Shown here: positions 34,823 through 44,317 of the stretch, piece after piece
How the letters are laid out: the number at the start of each line of letters is the position of its first letter
Numbering within the stretch: position 1 is the first letter of the stretch
Assembly (NCBI GenBank): GCA_964410965.1
Contig: CAYPIY010000005.1
Coordinates: 124,001 to 188,000 of the forward strand
Length of the DNA: 64,000 bases
Origin: JBBIRG01 sp964410965
GTDB taxonomy: Bacteria; CLD3; SB21; JBBIRG01
Reading direction: 5' to 3'
Made by a program: the position numbers and the translations under genes
Notes under the pieces: model-generated
The model's input: the letters and a program-made list of their open reading frames with translations, nothing else
What the model was told of the DNA's origin: nothing
Databases searched by the model: none

Positions 34823-34964
34823 TGGTTGTTATTAATTCTTTGGTTTTATTAAAAAATATAATATAATCCCGAAACAAAGAAATTCCGGAAAAGTTTAATC
34901 ATTCAGAAAAACGGAATCAATCACAATTTCTTATTTACACACAACAAAAATAAAGGGTGAAAAA

Positions 34965-37397
34965 ATGCGGACATTCATGGTAGTGATTTGTATTCTTCTG
35001 TTGCCCCTGGCCGTTCAAAGCCAGTCCGGCCTGCCTTCCTATTACTCGCAGCAGGATTTCCTGATGGCTTCCCCGGGTTCCATGGGAACGGGATTGTACG
35101 GGCTTGACAATCCTGCGTTGCTGAATTACCTGAAACATCCCGATATGATGCTGGCCTGGTCGGATCAGCGCGGCCAGTGGAATGATTTCAACCAATGGGG
35201 ATTGTTTTCCGCCGTGCCCCATCTTGGATTTAACGTGATCCGGGAAAAGATGCCGAATTCGGCGGGAACAATCACCCATTACAACCTGTCAACCGGTTTT
35301 GGCGGGCGCATGCTGGGAATCGGCTTCGGTTACAACTGGATGACGGCATCCGGCAATCTCAGTTCCTTGAACAATCACTGGACGCTTGGCGCGCTCATCC
35401 GCCCGATGCGGTATGTATCGCTGGGCATGACGGGCCGTTTCGCGACGGAAGGCGGATCGCGGGAAGGCGTGTTTGATATCGGCCTGCGGCCTTTCGGAAA
35501 CGAATGGCTGACACTCTTCGGCGATTACGCCATTCAGAATCATCAACCCGCCGGGTACGACAAATCCGGATGGAGCGCCGGAGCCGTTGCCGAACTTCTG
35601 CCCGGCATCAGGTTTACGGCCCGCTACTTTGACACCAAAACCCTTACAGCGGGTATCCAATTCAGCCTGGGACATGCGGGCGTCTCCGTACAGGCCGTTA
35701 CCGACCCGGACCGCAAATACAGCCACAATACCTACGCCGTTCGTTTCGGCGCGTATGACCGGAACATATTCCGTTCCCATATTTTCAGAAAAAAACAGTA
35801 TGTGAAATACGAACTGAACCGTGAAATCAAGCACCGGAGGTACATCCTGTTCGACCCGTCCCTGACCCTGATCAACCTGATCAGGGAAATGGATTATGCG
35901 AAACAGGATCCCATGGTGAGCGGCATCGCTATCAACCTGTCGGGGATTGACATCAACCGTGAAATGGCCTGGGAATTAAGGGAAAAACTTCTGGATTTCA
36001 AATCCTCCGGAAAGCATGTGATCATATATTTTGATATCGCCGGAATGACCGAATATCATCTTGCGTCGGTGGCCGATAAGGTCGTCATGGACCCGATGGG
36101 CCTGATGATGCTGAACGGTTACGTAGCCGGAAGAACCTTCATGAAAGGCATGCTGGAAAAGATCGGCGTGGGGTACGATGAATGGCGGTTCTTCAAATAC
36201 AAATCCGCTGTCGAGGTTCTTTCCCGCGACAGCATGTCCTCCGGCGACCGCGAACAGAGGCAGGCGATCCTGGACGACATGTATCAGCTTGTCAGATCGG
36301 ACGTCTGCAAAAGCCGGAATATCGAGAAAAATCAATTTGACCTGTTAATCAACGACACGGTGGCATTTCTGGCGCAGCAAGCGCTGGATCAGGGATTGGT
36401 TGACGTTCTCGGGCGCTGGGATGAAGTGGAAAATCTGGCGAAATCGCTGGAAGGAAACAGGCAAACATTCATTCCCTCCAAATCCATTTCAGAATCGAGG
36501 CTGCCGGCTGACAATTACTGGGGCGAGCATCCTGTCGTCGCAGTCGTGTACGCGCTGGGCGCCTGCGCCATGGATGATGGCATCAGAGCCAGAACGTTAT
36601 CAAAAACCATTGAAAAGATCGCGAAAGACCGGCGCATCAAGGCTGTGGTCATCCGCGTGGATTCCCCCGGCGGGGACGCGCTCGCGTCGGATCTTGTCGC
36701 TGAAGCGATGAAAACCTGCCGCAAATCCAAACCGGTCATCGTATCCCAGGGCGCCGTGGCGGGTTCCGGGGGGTACTGGCTTTCCATGTACGGCGATACC
36801 ATTGTCGCCGCGCCGAATACCATTACCGGCTCGATCGGCGTGATCGGAGGATGGGTGTATAACACCGGCATCAAGGAAAAACTCGGCCTGTCCACGGACT
36901 TCGTGAAAAAAGGCAATCACGCGGATCTCGGCTTCGGCATGACGCTTCCCCTGATCGGAATAGGACTGCCCGACCGAAACCTCACAAGCGATGAACGGTC
37001 GAAAATGGAACGAATGATCAGGGCGATGTACGGCGAATTTGTGACGAAAGTGTCTGCGGGCCGTAAAAAATCGTATGATGAAATCCACAACATCGCCCAA
37101 GGCCGCGTATGGTCGGGCACCGACGGGCTCAGTAACGGGCTCGTGGACGTACTCGGCGGACTCGATAAAGCCATCGGTCTGGCCAAAGAAAGAGCCGGAA
37201 TCCCCAAAGATCGGAAAATCAGGATCCTGGAATTTCCGAAACCGGATTTGCTGGATCCCAATATGTTCATGCCGAAATTATTCGGGGTGAAATATCAGGC
37301 CGATCAGACGCTGAAAGATTTTAAGATCCGTATAGAGAATAACGGCCGGCCTATGCCGATGATGCCGATGGATGACATGATGATTGAAATGAAGTAG
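34965..37397 (+). CDS. SppA-type signal peptide peptidase fused to an outer-membrane-like N-terminal domain
   Basis: 810 residues. A signal peptide (1-19) leads to a glycine- and aromatic-rich, strand-like domain (about 20-265) with GTGLYGLDNPALLNYL, reminiscent of PorV/FadL-type outer-membrane proteins. Residues about 280-780 are a tandem S49 peptidase. The catalytic lysine is in FFKYKSAVE (Lys413), and the nucleophile is in AVAGSGGYW (Ser601). Their spacing of 188 is close to E. coli SppA (Lys209/Ser409). VIRVDSPGGDALAS and GSIGVIGGW are also present. SppA normally degrades signal peptides at the inner membrane, so the extra domain suggests a different location. The C-terminus is methionine-rich. 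Confidence 0.85.
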   Translation: MRTFMVVICILLLPLAVQSQSGLPSYYSQQDFLMASPGSMGTGLYGLDNPALLNYLKHPDMMLAWSDQRGQWNDFNQWGLFSAVPHLGFNVIREKMPNSAGTITHYNLSTGFGGRMLGIGFGYNWMTASGNLSSLNNHWTLGALIRPMRYVSLGMTGRFATEGGSREGVFDIGLRPFGNEWLTLFGDYAIQNHQPAGYDKSGWSAGAVAELLPGIRFTARYFDTKTLTAGIQFSLGHAGVSVQAVTDPDRKYSHNTYAVRFGAYDRNIFRSHIFRKKQYVKYELNREIKHRRYILFDPSLTLINLIREMDYAKQDPMVSGIAINLSGIDINREMAWELREKLLDFKSSGKHVIIYFDIAGMTEYHLASVADKVVMDPMGLMMLNGYVAGRTFMKGMLEKIGVGYDEWRFFKYKSAVEVLSRDSMSSGDREQRQAILDDMYQLVRSDVCKSRNIEKNQFDLLINDTVAFLAQQALDQGLVDVLGRWDEVENLAKSLEGNRQTFIPSKSISESRLPADNYWGEHPVVAVVYALGACAMDDGIRARTLSKTIEKIAKDRRIKAVVIRVDSPGGDALASDLVAEAMKTCRKSKPVIVSQGAVAGSGGYWLSMYGDTIVAAPNTITGSIGVIGGWVYNTGIKEKLGLSTDFVKKGNHADLGFGMTLPLIGIGLPDRNLTSDERSKMERMIRAMYGEFVTKVSAGRKKSYDEIHNIAQGRVWSGTDGLSNGLVDVLGGLDKAIGLAKERAGIPKDRKIRILEFPKPDLLDPNMFMPKLFGVKYQADQTLKDFKIRIENNGRPMPMMPMDDMMIEMK

Positions 37398-37410
37398 TCT
37401 AGAAAGCGAC

Positions 37411-37483
37411 ATTCCCCGGTTTTTTATTCCTGCCGAGCCTTTTGTCCGTGGTTCTTCCTGCGTAAAAAACCGGGAATTTTTTC
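37411..37483 (+). terminator. Long-stem terminator-like structure after the SppA fusion
   Basis: ATTCCCCGGTTTTTTA at 37411 pairs with TAAAAAACCGGGAAT at 37463 (one bulged C), followed by a T run. The loop is about 36 bases, longer than usual, so it may act in both directions or be a repeat remnant. Confidence 0.6.
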
Positions 37484-37580
37484 CCCAATCGGGCTTTTAA
37501 TGCTCAAATTGAATTCAATTATCAAGCCTATCTTGATAAAATGACTTCGAAAAGTGAAGTTGAGATTCCCGCTCTTAACA

Positions 37581-37627
37581 ATGATTTTATAAGCGTTAAA
37601 ATAATGATCAACATCTTATAAAATCAT
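37581..37627. repeat. 13-bp perfect inverted repeat
   Basis: ATGATTTTATAAG and CTTATAAAATCAT are perfectly complementary across a 21-base spacer. No T run follows, and it is far from any start codon, so it is neither an obvious terminator nor an operator. Confidence 0.6.
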
Positions 37628-37755
37628 ATTCCTGAGGATTCCGTCATGTGAAGCAGATACAATATCATTGCTGTATTTGTTTTCCATTGTTCATTGCTCA
37701 TTGGTTTTCGCTGCAGCGGACTCATTGATTCATGCTTAGTATCATGCTTCCGGAG

Positions 37756-38391
37756 TCATTTCCGGTTCAGTTCGTTTTTCAATAGATGAATCAGATTCTT
37801 GATTTTCTCACTCTCTCCGGCCTGGTCAATCAGCCGGATATGATCAAGCAGATAATTTTTTAATCCGGCACCCAACCCCGATTCCGCCATTTTCCAGAGA
37901 AAGTACAATGCCCCTTCCAGCGCCTCCGGATCGGGATGATCCAGCAATTCCCCGGCCTTACCGTAATCCGTTTTAATCACGGAATACTCCAGCAGGCATT
38001 TCACGGCGTACCGTTTCGCAAGAGAATTTTCGTTCGTCAATTCAGACGGAACAAAACCCATCCTGGTCTCCAGTTCCTCCGGCGTCATCCGGTCCCGTAC
38101 ACGCACCGGCGTCAGGCGAGTGATCGTTTCCTCATCCTCGCTCCCGTTTACGAGATATTCATAAGTGTAATCGTACTGGTAAAACGTTCCGCATTCCGGA
38201 CACTGAAGAAGATGATGCCGTTCGTCGTAACCGGTTTTTCCATTGTCAATATCCGCCAGATGAATGCAGTCCGGCGACATGGATACGTCGTGTTCCGGCC
38301 AGCCGTATTTGCTGAACGAATAATCCGTATCCGGAAGCCGGGAACAGATGCCGCACTGCGATAACGGTTTGATAACAAGTTCTGCGGTCAT
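37756..38391 (-). CDS. Uncharacterised zinc-ribbon protein
   Basis: 211 residues, family not recognised. The N-terminus has a split CxxC pair, QCGICSRLP near residue 14 and LQCPECGTFYQYDYTYEYL near residue 62, suggesting a zinc ribbon. The rest is helical and charged (LETRMGFVPSELTNENSLA, HPDPEALEGALYFLWKMAESG) and may form HEAT-like helices. I use the ATG at 38391; the frame extends 12 codons further to a TTG without a ribosome site. It lies downstream of xdhA on the same strand, but 92 bases away, and shows no link to molybdenum enzymes. Confidence 0.65.
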   Translation of the reverse strand: MTAELVIKPLSQCGICSRLPDTDYSFSKYGWPEHDVSMSPDCIHLADIDNGKTGYDERHHLLQCPECGTFYQYDYTYEYLVNGSEDEETITRLTPVRVRDRMTPEELETRMGFVPSELTNENSLAKRYAVKCLLEYSVIKTDYGKAGELLDHPDPEALEGALYFLWKMAESGLGAGLKNYLLDHIRLIDQAGESEKIKNLIHLLKNELNRK

Positions 38392-38483
38392 ATCTGATCT
38401 TTTCTGCTGATACCGCGTAATGGACAAGTATAGAGATATTACCCGATGATGGATTTATCATCGACAGCATCCGGATCGTGAAT

Positions 38484-39914
38484 TCAGCTATGGGTTTCCG
38501 ACCAGAATTTCAGGAGCAGGTTTTTCGCGGCGATTCTCCGGTATTCCGCGCCGGCACGTGCGTCGGAGATGGGCGTGAATTCCTTTTCAAGGATATTCAT
38601 GGCCTGTTCGACCGAAGTCCGGTTCCATGGTTTCCCGGCAAGGAATTCCTCGGCTTTCCCCGCGTGTTTCGTGATCTCAGCCATCCCGCCGTACACGATA
38701 ATGATTTCTTTTACGGTTTGGTCATGATTCAGGGTAAGCCGGAATCCCGCACTGACGGTCGAAATATCGAGGTCTTTCCTTTTCGATACTTTATAGGATT
38801 TGATGACCGCTCCGTTGGCAGGCTTCCTGATTTTTACCGCGGTGATGATCTCGTCGGCCGTGCGAACGGTCTGGCGGTATCCGGTCAGGTACGCGTCGAA
38901 ATCAACTTTTCGTTTTCCGTGAACGCTCTCAAGAACGATTTTTCCTCCGTAAGCCATCAGAACCGGGAGCATGTCGCCGATCGGGGACGCCGTGCCCAGG
39001 CTTCCCCCGAGCGTTCCCATGTGCCGGATCTGCAAAGACCCGTACACTTTCAGCATATCGGCGATCGCGGAAAAACCTTCCTGCACGACGGGCAAGACCT
39101 GCGTCAGCGGAAGACCCGCGCCGATCACCAGATGGTCCTCATTTCCTGAAACCTCCCGGAGTTCCTGCACATTCGAAATATCGATGATCTCCGGAATGAT
39201 CTCGTGTTTTTTTGTGACGCGGAGGGCCGTATCCGTCGCGCCGCTGACAAGGACCGCTTTCGGATGCTCCGCCTTCAGGAGAAGCGCTTCCGGCAGAGTG
39301 AACGGCTGATAATATTTCTGGTCATTCGTTTTGATCGAAAGGGTGTGCTTAGGAATCTGCCTGAGCATGCTGATCACGGCCTGCTCGTGTTCGTTAAAAT
39401 GATCCGGTTTCCCGCAGCAGGCTTTCATCGCGGCTTCGACTATGGGACGGTAACCCGTACAGCGACATAAATTGCCCGTCAGGGCGTCCTCTACAATCTC
39501 GCGGGACGGATGGATGTAGTTCTTGTACAAAGCGAACATCGACATGATGATCCCGGGCGTGCAGAACCCGCACTGGGCGCCGTGTTCATCGACCATCGCC
39601 TGCTGAACGGGATGAAGCGTCCCGTCCGGCCGTTTCAGGTTTTCCACCGTGATCAGCTGCTTGCCGTGAATCATCGGAAGAAAGACCAGGCAGGAATCGA
39701 CCGCCTTGTATTTCAGCCCGCCGTTAGGAGTCAGTTCGGCTAAAACGACAGTGCACGCGCCGCAGTCGCCTTCCGCGCACCCTTCCTTCACCCCTTTGTG
39801 ATCCGGTAAACCTCGAAGATAATTCAGTACGGTGGTCGTGGGCCTGCAGGAGGAATCATTAAAACCGATATGGACAACCCGATCATCTGAAACAAAGGAA
39901 ATCGTGGATGACAT
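38484..39914 (-). CDS. xdhA: Xanthine dehydrogenase small subunit (2Fe-2S and FAD domains)
   Basis: 476 residues. The N-terminal plant-type ferredoxin domain has KEGCAEGDCGACTVVLAEL. The helical second 2Fe-2S domain has QCGFCTPGIIMSMFALY and GNLCRCTGYRPI. The FAD-binding domain (about 190-476) has VSGATDTALRVTK, IGAGLPLTQVLP and LGGSLGTASPIGDMLPVL. This is the XdhA architecture of molybdenum hydroxylases that oxidise hypoxanthine and xanthine. I use the ATG at 39914, with a purine-rich stretch upstream. The molybdopterin-binding large subunit normally encoded next door is absent here, so its partner and substrate are open. Confidence 0.93.
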   Translation of the reverse strand: MSSTISFVSDDRVVHIGFNDSSCRPTTTVLNYLRGLPDHKGVKEGCAEGDCGACTVVLAELTPNGGLKYKAVDSCLVFLPMIHGKQLITVENLKRPDGTLHPVQQAMVDEHGAQCGFCTPGIIMSMFALYKNYIHPSREIVEDALTGNLCRCTGYRPIVEAAMKACCGKPDHFNEHEQAVISMLRQIPKHTLSIKTNDQKYYQPFTLPEALLLKAEHPKAVLVSGATDTALRVTKKHEIIPEIIDISNVQELREVSGNEDHLVIGAGLPLTQVLPVVQEGFSAIADMLKVYGSLQIRHMGTLGGSLGTASPIGDMLPVLMAYGGKIVLESVHGKRKVDFDAYLTGYRQTVRTADEIITAVKIRKPANGAVIKSYKVSKRKDLDISTVSAGFRLTLNHDQTVKEIIIVYGGMAEITKHAGKAEEFLAGKPWNRTSVEQAMNILEKEFTPISDARAGAEYRRIAAKNLLLKFWSETHS

Positions 39915-40035
39915 AGAATAATCTCTTGATTTGTTTTTAAATATCTGACAAACGATCAAATGTAGTGATATTTTTCTGAGATTTCAATTAAAAATCAGCC
40001 TGTGATTAAAACAGGCGGAAAATATCCTGAAATGT

Positions 40036-40063
40036 AAAAAAGCCGGAATTTCTTCCGGCTTTT
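40036..40063 (-). terminator. Intrinsic terminator of the sorting-domain protein gene
   Basis: On the minus strand AAAGCCGGAA-GAAA-TTCCGGCTTT forms a perfect 10-bp stem followed by TTTAC. It lies 26 bases after the stop at 40090. Confidence 0.9.
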
Positions 40064-40089
40064 AAGAACTAAGAATCGCTTTCAGGGAT

Positions 40090-42567
40090 TTATTTAAGGA
40101 ACATGAGTTTCATCGTTTTCACCTGGCTCCCGGATTCAAGCCGGTACATGTAAATACCTGAAGAAACCATGTTTCCGTGATTATCCCTGCCGTCCCACTG
40201 AATTTCATGTTTGCCTGCCTGCTGATTTTTATTCACAAGAGTACGGACTTCCTGACCAAGCACATTGTAAATCCTAAGAATGACTTTTCCCGGCTGATTC
40301 AGCTGGTACCTGATACTCGTGGTCGGGTTAAAAGGATTGGGGTAATTCTTATATAAAGTAAAAACGCTTGGTCTCCCGGACTGGCAGTCACTGATTCCCA
40401 GAGTCCTCGCGTTCATGTCCTCATGAAACATCGTCCGGATCAACTGCGCGTACCGGATAACCGTATCTTTGGCTGCCAGATTGGAAACCCCTTCCCCGCC
40501 GATCATCGCGTACCAGATTTCCTGGGTATCACCGGCGGCGAATGTGAACGGCCCGCTTCCAAGAATGGTCCTCTGATCGCTGTTGAAATTTCCATGGATC
40601 AGGTCAAATCGGCCGTTGGGTTTCGGGTTTCCATTCGCGTCAAAACCTTCCATATACCAGTACCGGGTTAAATCCCCTTGGTTATTTGTCGGCTCTCCGC
40701 TTGGATTCGGATAATTGACTGCGGATACAATCGGAATAATCTTTTTTTGCTCCAGACGATTATAATAGAATCCATCGGTGCCGATGTTTAAGGTTACTGC
40801 CGTATCTGATAAACCGCCTTCTGTCATGGGTCCCTGCAGCAACAGGTTCCCGTACGCGGTTTTCGCGAAATCACCACCGTTTGGATCGGAATAAACCACG
40901 GTCAGACCCAGAGCCGAATCCACATAACCCTGATCATCCGATACATTGGCGCCGACATCGGGATCATTCCAGATGCCGAAATAACATGAATCGTAATTGC
41001 TCGAAGATTTGTTGATGACTTTCATGCGGACCAGCACCGCGTTGTTCAGAGGATATTCGGGAAACTGGAATGTCATTCTCTGCATTTCCATACCGAACAT
41101 GGGAGAGAGTGAATATTCATCTGAAACTTTTTCAGGATAAAGATCATTAAATACGGCCCATGTATCTTTCAGCGACAACTGAAGCGCATCACCGGAACCA
41201 TTATGGGGTGCTTCGGAAGGCCAGCATAGAGCGTGCTGGGGAAGTATATAAAAAGTACTGTTTGACAAATAGTTTTCTCTGATTAATTCACCGAGGGGAC
41301 CTGAATTCAGAATTCTTCCCGGAGCGCTTTCAGCCTGAAATTCCACATTCACCGTGTTGATCGTGTCCGGATTACCACTGTAACCTTGCTTTTTTCCGCC
41401 AATATAAAACCCTCCGGCGTACAGCAACGACAGATTGCTCCCGATCGGATATTCCAGCCCATACTGGCTTGAACTGCCCCGGTAACCGATCGAACCGTCA
41501 TTCCGGAGCCAGAAACGAATTCTATTCCCTGAAGCGGAAGACTCCATTTCAGAGGTGCCGTTATATCCGTAACAGAACGCCGTCCTGATCCGGATCGTTT
41601 TCTTTGAAGTTCCGAAACTATTACTAGCAACAACAGTAACATAGTAATCCGGTCCGACCTGGTCATCCGTCATATTCCAGAAAATCGCCGTATCCTGAAT
41701 GGTCATACCAGCCGGCGCGTTTTCCAGGGAAAGCGAAGGCGTCTCAAAAGAATAGGGTACAAAACTCAAAGTAATGAGCCCGGGCCCCTGCACCTGGAAT
41801 GTATCCGCATTGGTTGCCCACTTGAAATAAATAAAAGGCCGGGTGGTGTCGGCTAACCTGGAAACAAAACGGATCACCGTGCCGGCCGGCGGGAGAATAC
41901 CGTCTGCGGGGATATTGAAAGTTGTTCTTGAATAGGATATGGTATCCACTCCGGTCCTGAAATGAGTGATCAGACAGGCCGAAGTGCTGAAAGGCCTTGA
42001 CGGATACGACGATAAATCCTTATACGCGCTGTCAACAGGCTCAGCAAAATCGCCGAATACCCATACCCTTTCACCGGGTGTATACCTCGCGTCACTGTTT
42101 TGATCGGTAACGCTGATTATTAATTTCTCGCCGCCCGTCGTAGCAGGATTATTGGCAGAACGAGGCCCTACATTATAAACCGAAAACGGTACCTTGTCCA
42201 ACGCCAAACTGGAACCAATCCAGTAATTACTTGAATCACCGTAACGGACTTCATAGCAGTCACTGCCAGACAGGCTTCCGAAATAATTATTAGCGTTCAG
42301 GCCGTTTATCCCCAGGTCCGGATTCAACCGGGTTGTGTTGGGATAAAATCCAAATACCTTGTAGGTGCTCAGGCTGCTTGGTTGTTTGATAATATAAGTC
42401 GAATCATACCCCACCAGCGTATGATACTGAGGCAGGACACCGCCCGGCGTCGCGATTTCCGCAATCCGGCCGAGATGGTTTGGAAAATATGTCTCAGTCA
42501 TCTGAGCGGATACGACAGAACCGCAAATCGCCATTAATGTCACAAGCATCAAAAGTAACTTTTTCAT
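40090..42567 (-). CDS. Secreted protein with C-terminal type IX (Por) sorting domain
   Basis: 825 residues. I use the ATG at 42567, since AAGGAG is ten bases upstream; an ATG nine bases earlier touches the ribosome site. A signal peptide (about 1-22) is followed by a long beta-rich extracellular region. That region includes an Ig/cadherin-like stretch near 280-330 (PAGMTIQDTAIFWNMTDDQVG). The C-terminal 85 residues are a type A sorting domain: LYKNYPNPFNPTTSIRYQL, VILRIYNVLGQEVRTLVNK, SSGIYMYRLESGSQVKTMKL. Such domains direct export and cell-surface attachment through the type IX system. The passenger function is unknown. Upstream lies an inverted repeat at 42700-42715. Confidence 0.85.
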   Translation of the reverse strand: MKKLLLMLVTLMAICGSVVSAQMTETYFPNHLGRIAEIATPGGVLPQYHTLVGYDSTYIIKQPSSLSTYKVFGFYPNTTRLNPDLGINGLNANNYFGSLSGSDCYEVRYGDSSNYWIGSSLALDKVPFSVYNVGPRSANNPATTGGEKLIISVTDQNSDARYTPGERVWVFGDFAEPVDSAYKDLSSYPSRPFSTSACLITHFRTGVDTISYSRTTFNIPADGILPPAGTVIRFVSRLADTTRPFIYFKWATNADTFQVQGPGLITLSFVPYSFETPSLSLENAPAGMTIQDTAIFWNMTDDQVGPDYYVTVVASNSFGTSKKTIRIRTAFCYGYNGTSEMESSASGNRIRFWLRNDGSIGYRGSSSQYGLEYPIGSNLSLLYAGGFYIGGKKQGYSGNPDTINTVNVEFQAESAPGRILNSGPLGELIRENYLSNSTFYILPQHALCWPSEAPHNGSGDALQLSLKDTWAVFNDLYPEKVSDEYSLSPMFGMEMQRMTFQFPEYPLNNAVLVRMKVINKSSSNYDSCYFGIWNDPDVGANVSDDQGYVDSALGLTVVYSDPNGGDFAKTAYGNLLLQGPMTEGGLSDTAVTLNIGTDGFYYNRLEQKKIIPIVSAVNYPNPSGEPTNNQGDLTRYWYMEGFDANGNPKPNGRFDLIHGNFNSDQRTILGSGPFTFAAGDTQEIWYAMIGGEGVSNLAAKDTVIRYAQLIRTMFHEDMNARTLGISDCQSGRPSVFTLYKNYPNPFNPTTSIRYQLNQPGKVILRIYNVLGQEVRTLVNKNQQAGKHEIQWDGRDNHGNMVSSGIYMYRLESGSQVKTMKLMFLK

Positions 42568-42699
42568 CACGTTCATACTCCTTATTTTCTTTTAAAAATG
42601 AATTGATTTACTATAAAAAACCTAAATAGTTCCTGCCAATAGTATGATTTATTGCAATTTCGAATATCTTAAAAACACCGCTTGATTCGAATCTTTTGT

Positions 42700-42715
42700 C
42701 ACTAAAAATTTAGTG
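42700..42715. promoter_or_regulatory. 7-bp inverted repeat upstream of the sorting-domain gene
   Basis: CACTAAA and TTTAGTG form a perfect dyad with a 2-base spacer, about 130 bases before the start codon in an AT-rich 286-base gap. It could be an operator or a chance palindrome. Confidence 0.3.
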
Positions 42716-42853
42716 TTATGTTTAATTTTATTAATATCAAGTCAAAATTTCCGAACGTCTTTTATATTCAGGAGTATCCTGGTTTTCAGCATTGCTAACT
42801 ACTTAATACCTTTATGCAGAAACAGGTAAATCAATTTTTTTACTTTCTTTTTT

Positions 42854-43525
42854 TTACTTTCTTTTTTTCATGATAATTCCCAGCAGCGCCCCGGCCAGGA
42901 ATCCTCCCAGATGCGCCCACCAGGCCACTCCGCCGGCATCCGGGTCAGATCCCAGCGACAGCGTCCCCTGCAGAAACTGGATGACAAACCAGAATCCAAG
43001 GAAAAATACGGCGGGAACCTCAATGATCGGAAAAAACAAAAGGACGGGAATCAATGTGATCACCCTGGATTTCGGAAACATCCAGAAATACGCGCCCATC
43101 ACTCCCGCAACCGCCCCGCTGGCGCCGATCGTGGGAATCACGGAATCCGGATGAAGGTACACATGAGCCAGGCCGGCTCCGAGCCCGCTCAGCACATAGA
43201 ACAACAGAAATCGGGCATGGCCGAGCTCGTCTTCGACATTATCACCGAAAATCCACAAAAACCACATGTTGCCGAGGATATGCATGAATCCGCCGTGCAG
43301 AAACACGGAGGACATCAAGGGAAAAAAACGCTCAAGATAGAATTCAGGATGGTTCTCCGCCAGCCAGAAATATTTCGCCGGAATCACTCCGAACAACGTT
43401 ATGAAATCCTCATTTCCGGGGCCTAATATGATCTGAAAAACAAATACGGCCGAATTAACCAGTATGATCATCACGGTCACATAGGGAAATGTATAGGATG
43501 GGATGGTATCTTTCAGCGGTATCAT
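42854..43525 (-). CDS. Rhomboid family intramembrane serine protease
   Basis: 223 residues, six or seven membrane helices. The family N-terminus MIPLKDTIPSYTFPYVTVMI fixes the start at 43525, with AAGGGTG just upstream; the frame extends 17 codons further. Catalytic motifs are GASGAVAGVMGAYF (serine) and WWAHLGGFLAGALLG (histidine). HGGFMHILGNMWFLWIFGDNVED supplies the oxyanion asparagine loop. Rhomboids cut membrane proteins within the bilayer; no substrate is evident. The stop codon lies inside a short tandem repeat of AAAAAAAGAAAGT (minus strand). It is divergent from the queEDC operon. Confidence 0.92.
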   Translation of the reverse strand: MIPLKDTIPSYTFPYVTVMIILVNSAVFVFQIILGPGNEDFITLFGVIPAKYFWLAENHPEFYLERFFPLMSSVFLHGGFMHILGNMWFLWIFGDNVEDELGHARFLLFYVLSGLGAGLAHVYLHPDSVIPTIGASGAVAGVMGAYFWMFPKSRVITLIPVLLFFPIIEVPAVFFLGFWFVIQFLQGTLSLGSDPDAGGVAWWAHLGGFLAGALLGIIMKKRK

Positions 43526-43643
43526 GTCACCCTTTACTGAAAATGACATTTTAATAAAACGAAAGATTGAATACAAGAGTATTTCCGGTCCGGGTTATAA
43601 AATCATTGCGGCGGAACGTTCAATTGACTATATTCCGCGAACT

Positions 43644-44315
43644 ATGGATAACGACGGACGGCTGGTCATCAACGAAATATTCTGCAGTATACAGGGCGAA
43701 TCCACTCATGCCGGAAGACCCTGTGTTTTCGTGCGCCTGACGGGATGCGATCTCCGCTGTTCATACTGCGATACTTCTTATGCGTTCCATGATGGTACGC
43801 CCATGAACATCCCTGACATACTGGAACGCGTGGATACGTTTGATTGTCCGCTGGTTGAGGTCACGGGCGGCGAGCCTCTTCTTCAGCCCGGGATTTTTGA
43901 TCTCATGATTCAGCTGTGCGACCGCGGATACAGCGTTTTGCTCGAAACCGGCGGAAGCAGGCCCGTAACCCATGTTGACCCGCGCGTGATGAAAATCGTT
44001 GATATGAAATGTCCCTCGAGCGGCATGGAAAGTCATAACCTTTATTCAAACCTGAACGAACTGACGAACCGGGACGAACTGAAATTCGTGATCGCCGATA
44101 AAAACGATTTTGATTGGTCGCTAAAACTGCTGAATGAATCCCCTAAGCTCCGGAACATCAACGCAATCCTGTTTTCCCCTGTGCATCCCCGGCTCGAACC
44201 CGCCGCACTTGCTGACTGGATCCGGGAAAGCCGGATATCCCAATCGTTCCCGAACGCTCGGCTTCAGCTTGCGATTCAAAAATACATCTGGCCGGATCAA
44301 ACGACGGGAGTGTAA
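43644..44315 (+). CDS. queE: 7-carboxy-7-deazaguanine synthase
   Basis: 223-residue radical SAM enzyme converting 6-carboxytetrahydropterin to 7-carboxy-7-deazaguanine in the queuosine pathway. The N-terminus INEIFCSIQGES is typical of QueE. The iron-sulfur motif is Cys35-x3-Cys39-x2-Cys42 (CDLRCSYCDTSYAF), and VEVTGGEPLLQPG follows. I start at the ATG at 43644; the frame is open further, but that part overlaps the rhomboid gene and lacks family similarity. No strong ribosome site is present. queD follows after two bases. Confidence 0.94.
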   Translation: MDNDGRLVINEIFCSIQGESTHAGRPCVFVRLTGCDLRCSYCDTSYAFHDGTPMNIPDILERVDTFDCPLVEVTGGEPLLQPGIFDLMIQLCDRGYSVLLETGGSRPVTHVDPRVMKIVDMKCPSSGMESHNLYSNLNELTNRDELKFVIADKNDFDWSLKLLNESPKLRNINAILFSPVHPRLEPAALADWIRESRISQSFPNARLQLAIQKYIWPDQTTGV

Positions 44316-44317
44316 CC

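Larger units (their letters stand above)
37398..37755. other. Intergenic region, 358 bases, between convergent genes
   Basis: It contains the terminator at 37411-37483, the inverted repeat at 37581-37627 and a smaller hairpin TATCAAG-CCTAT-CTTGATA at 37520-37538. No coding frame is credible. Confidence 0.6.

Noticed and set aside
42834..42868. Tandem A/T-rich 14-base repeat at the rhomboid stop codon
   Set aside because: Likely simple-sequence slippage encoding the lysine/arginine tail; no further structure.
43577..43643. preQ1 riboswitch before queE
   Set aside because: The short leader lacks the conserved preQ1 aptamer sequence and a downstream A-rich tail.
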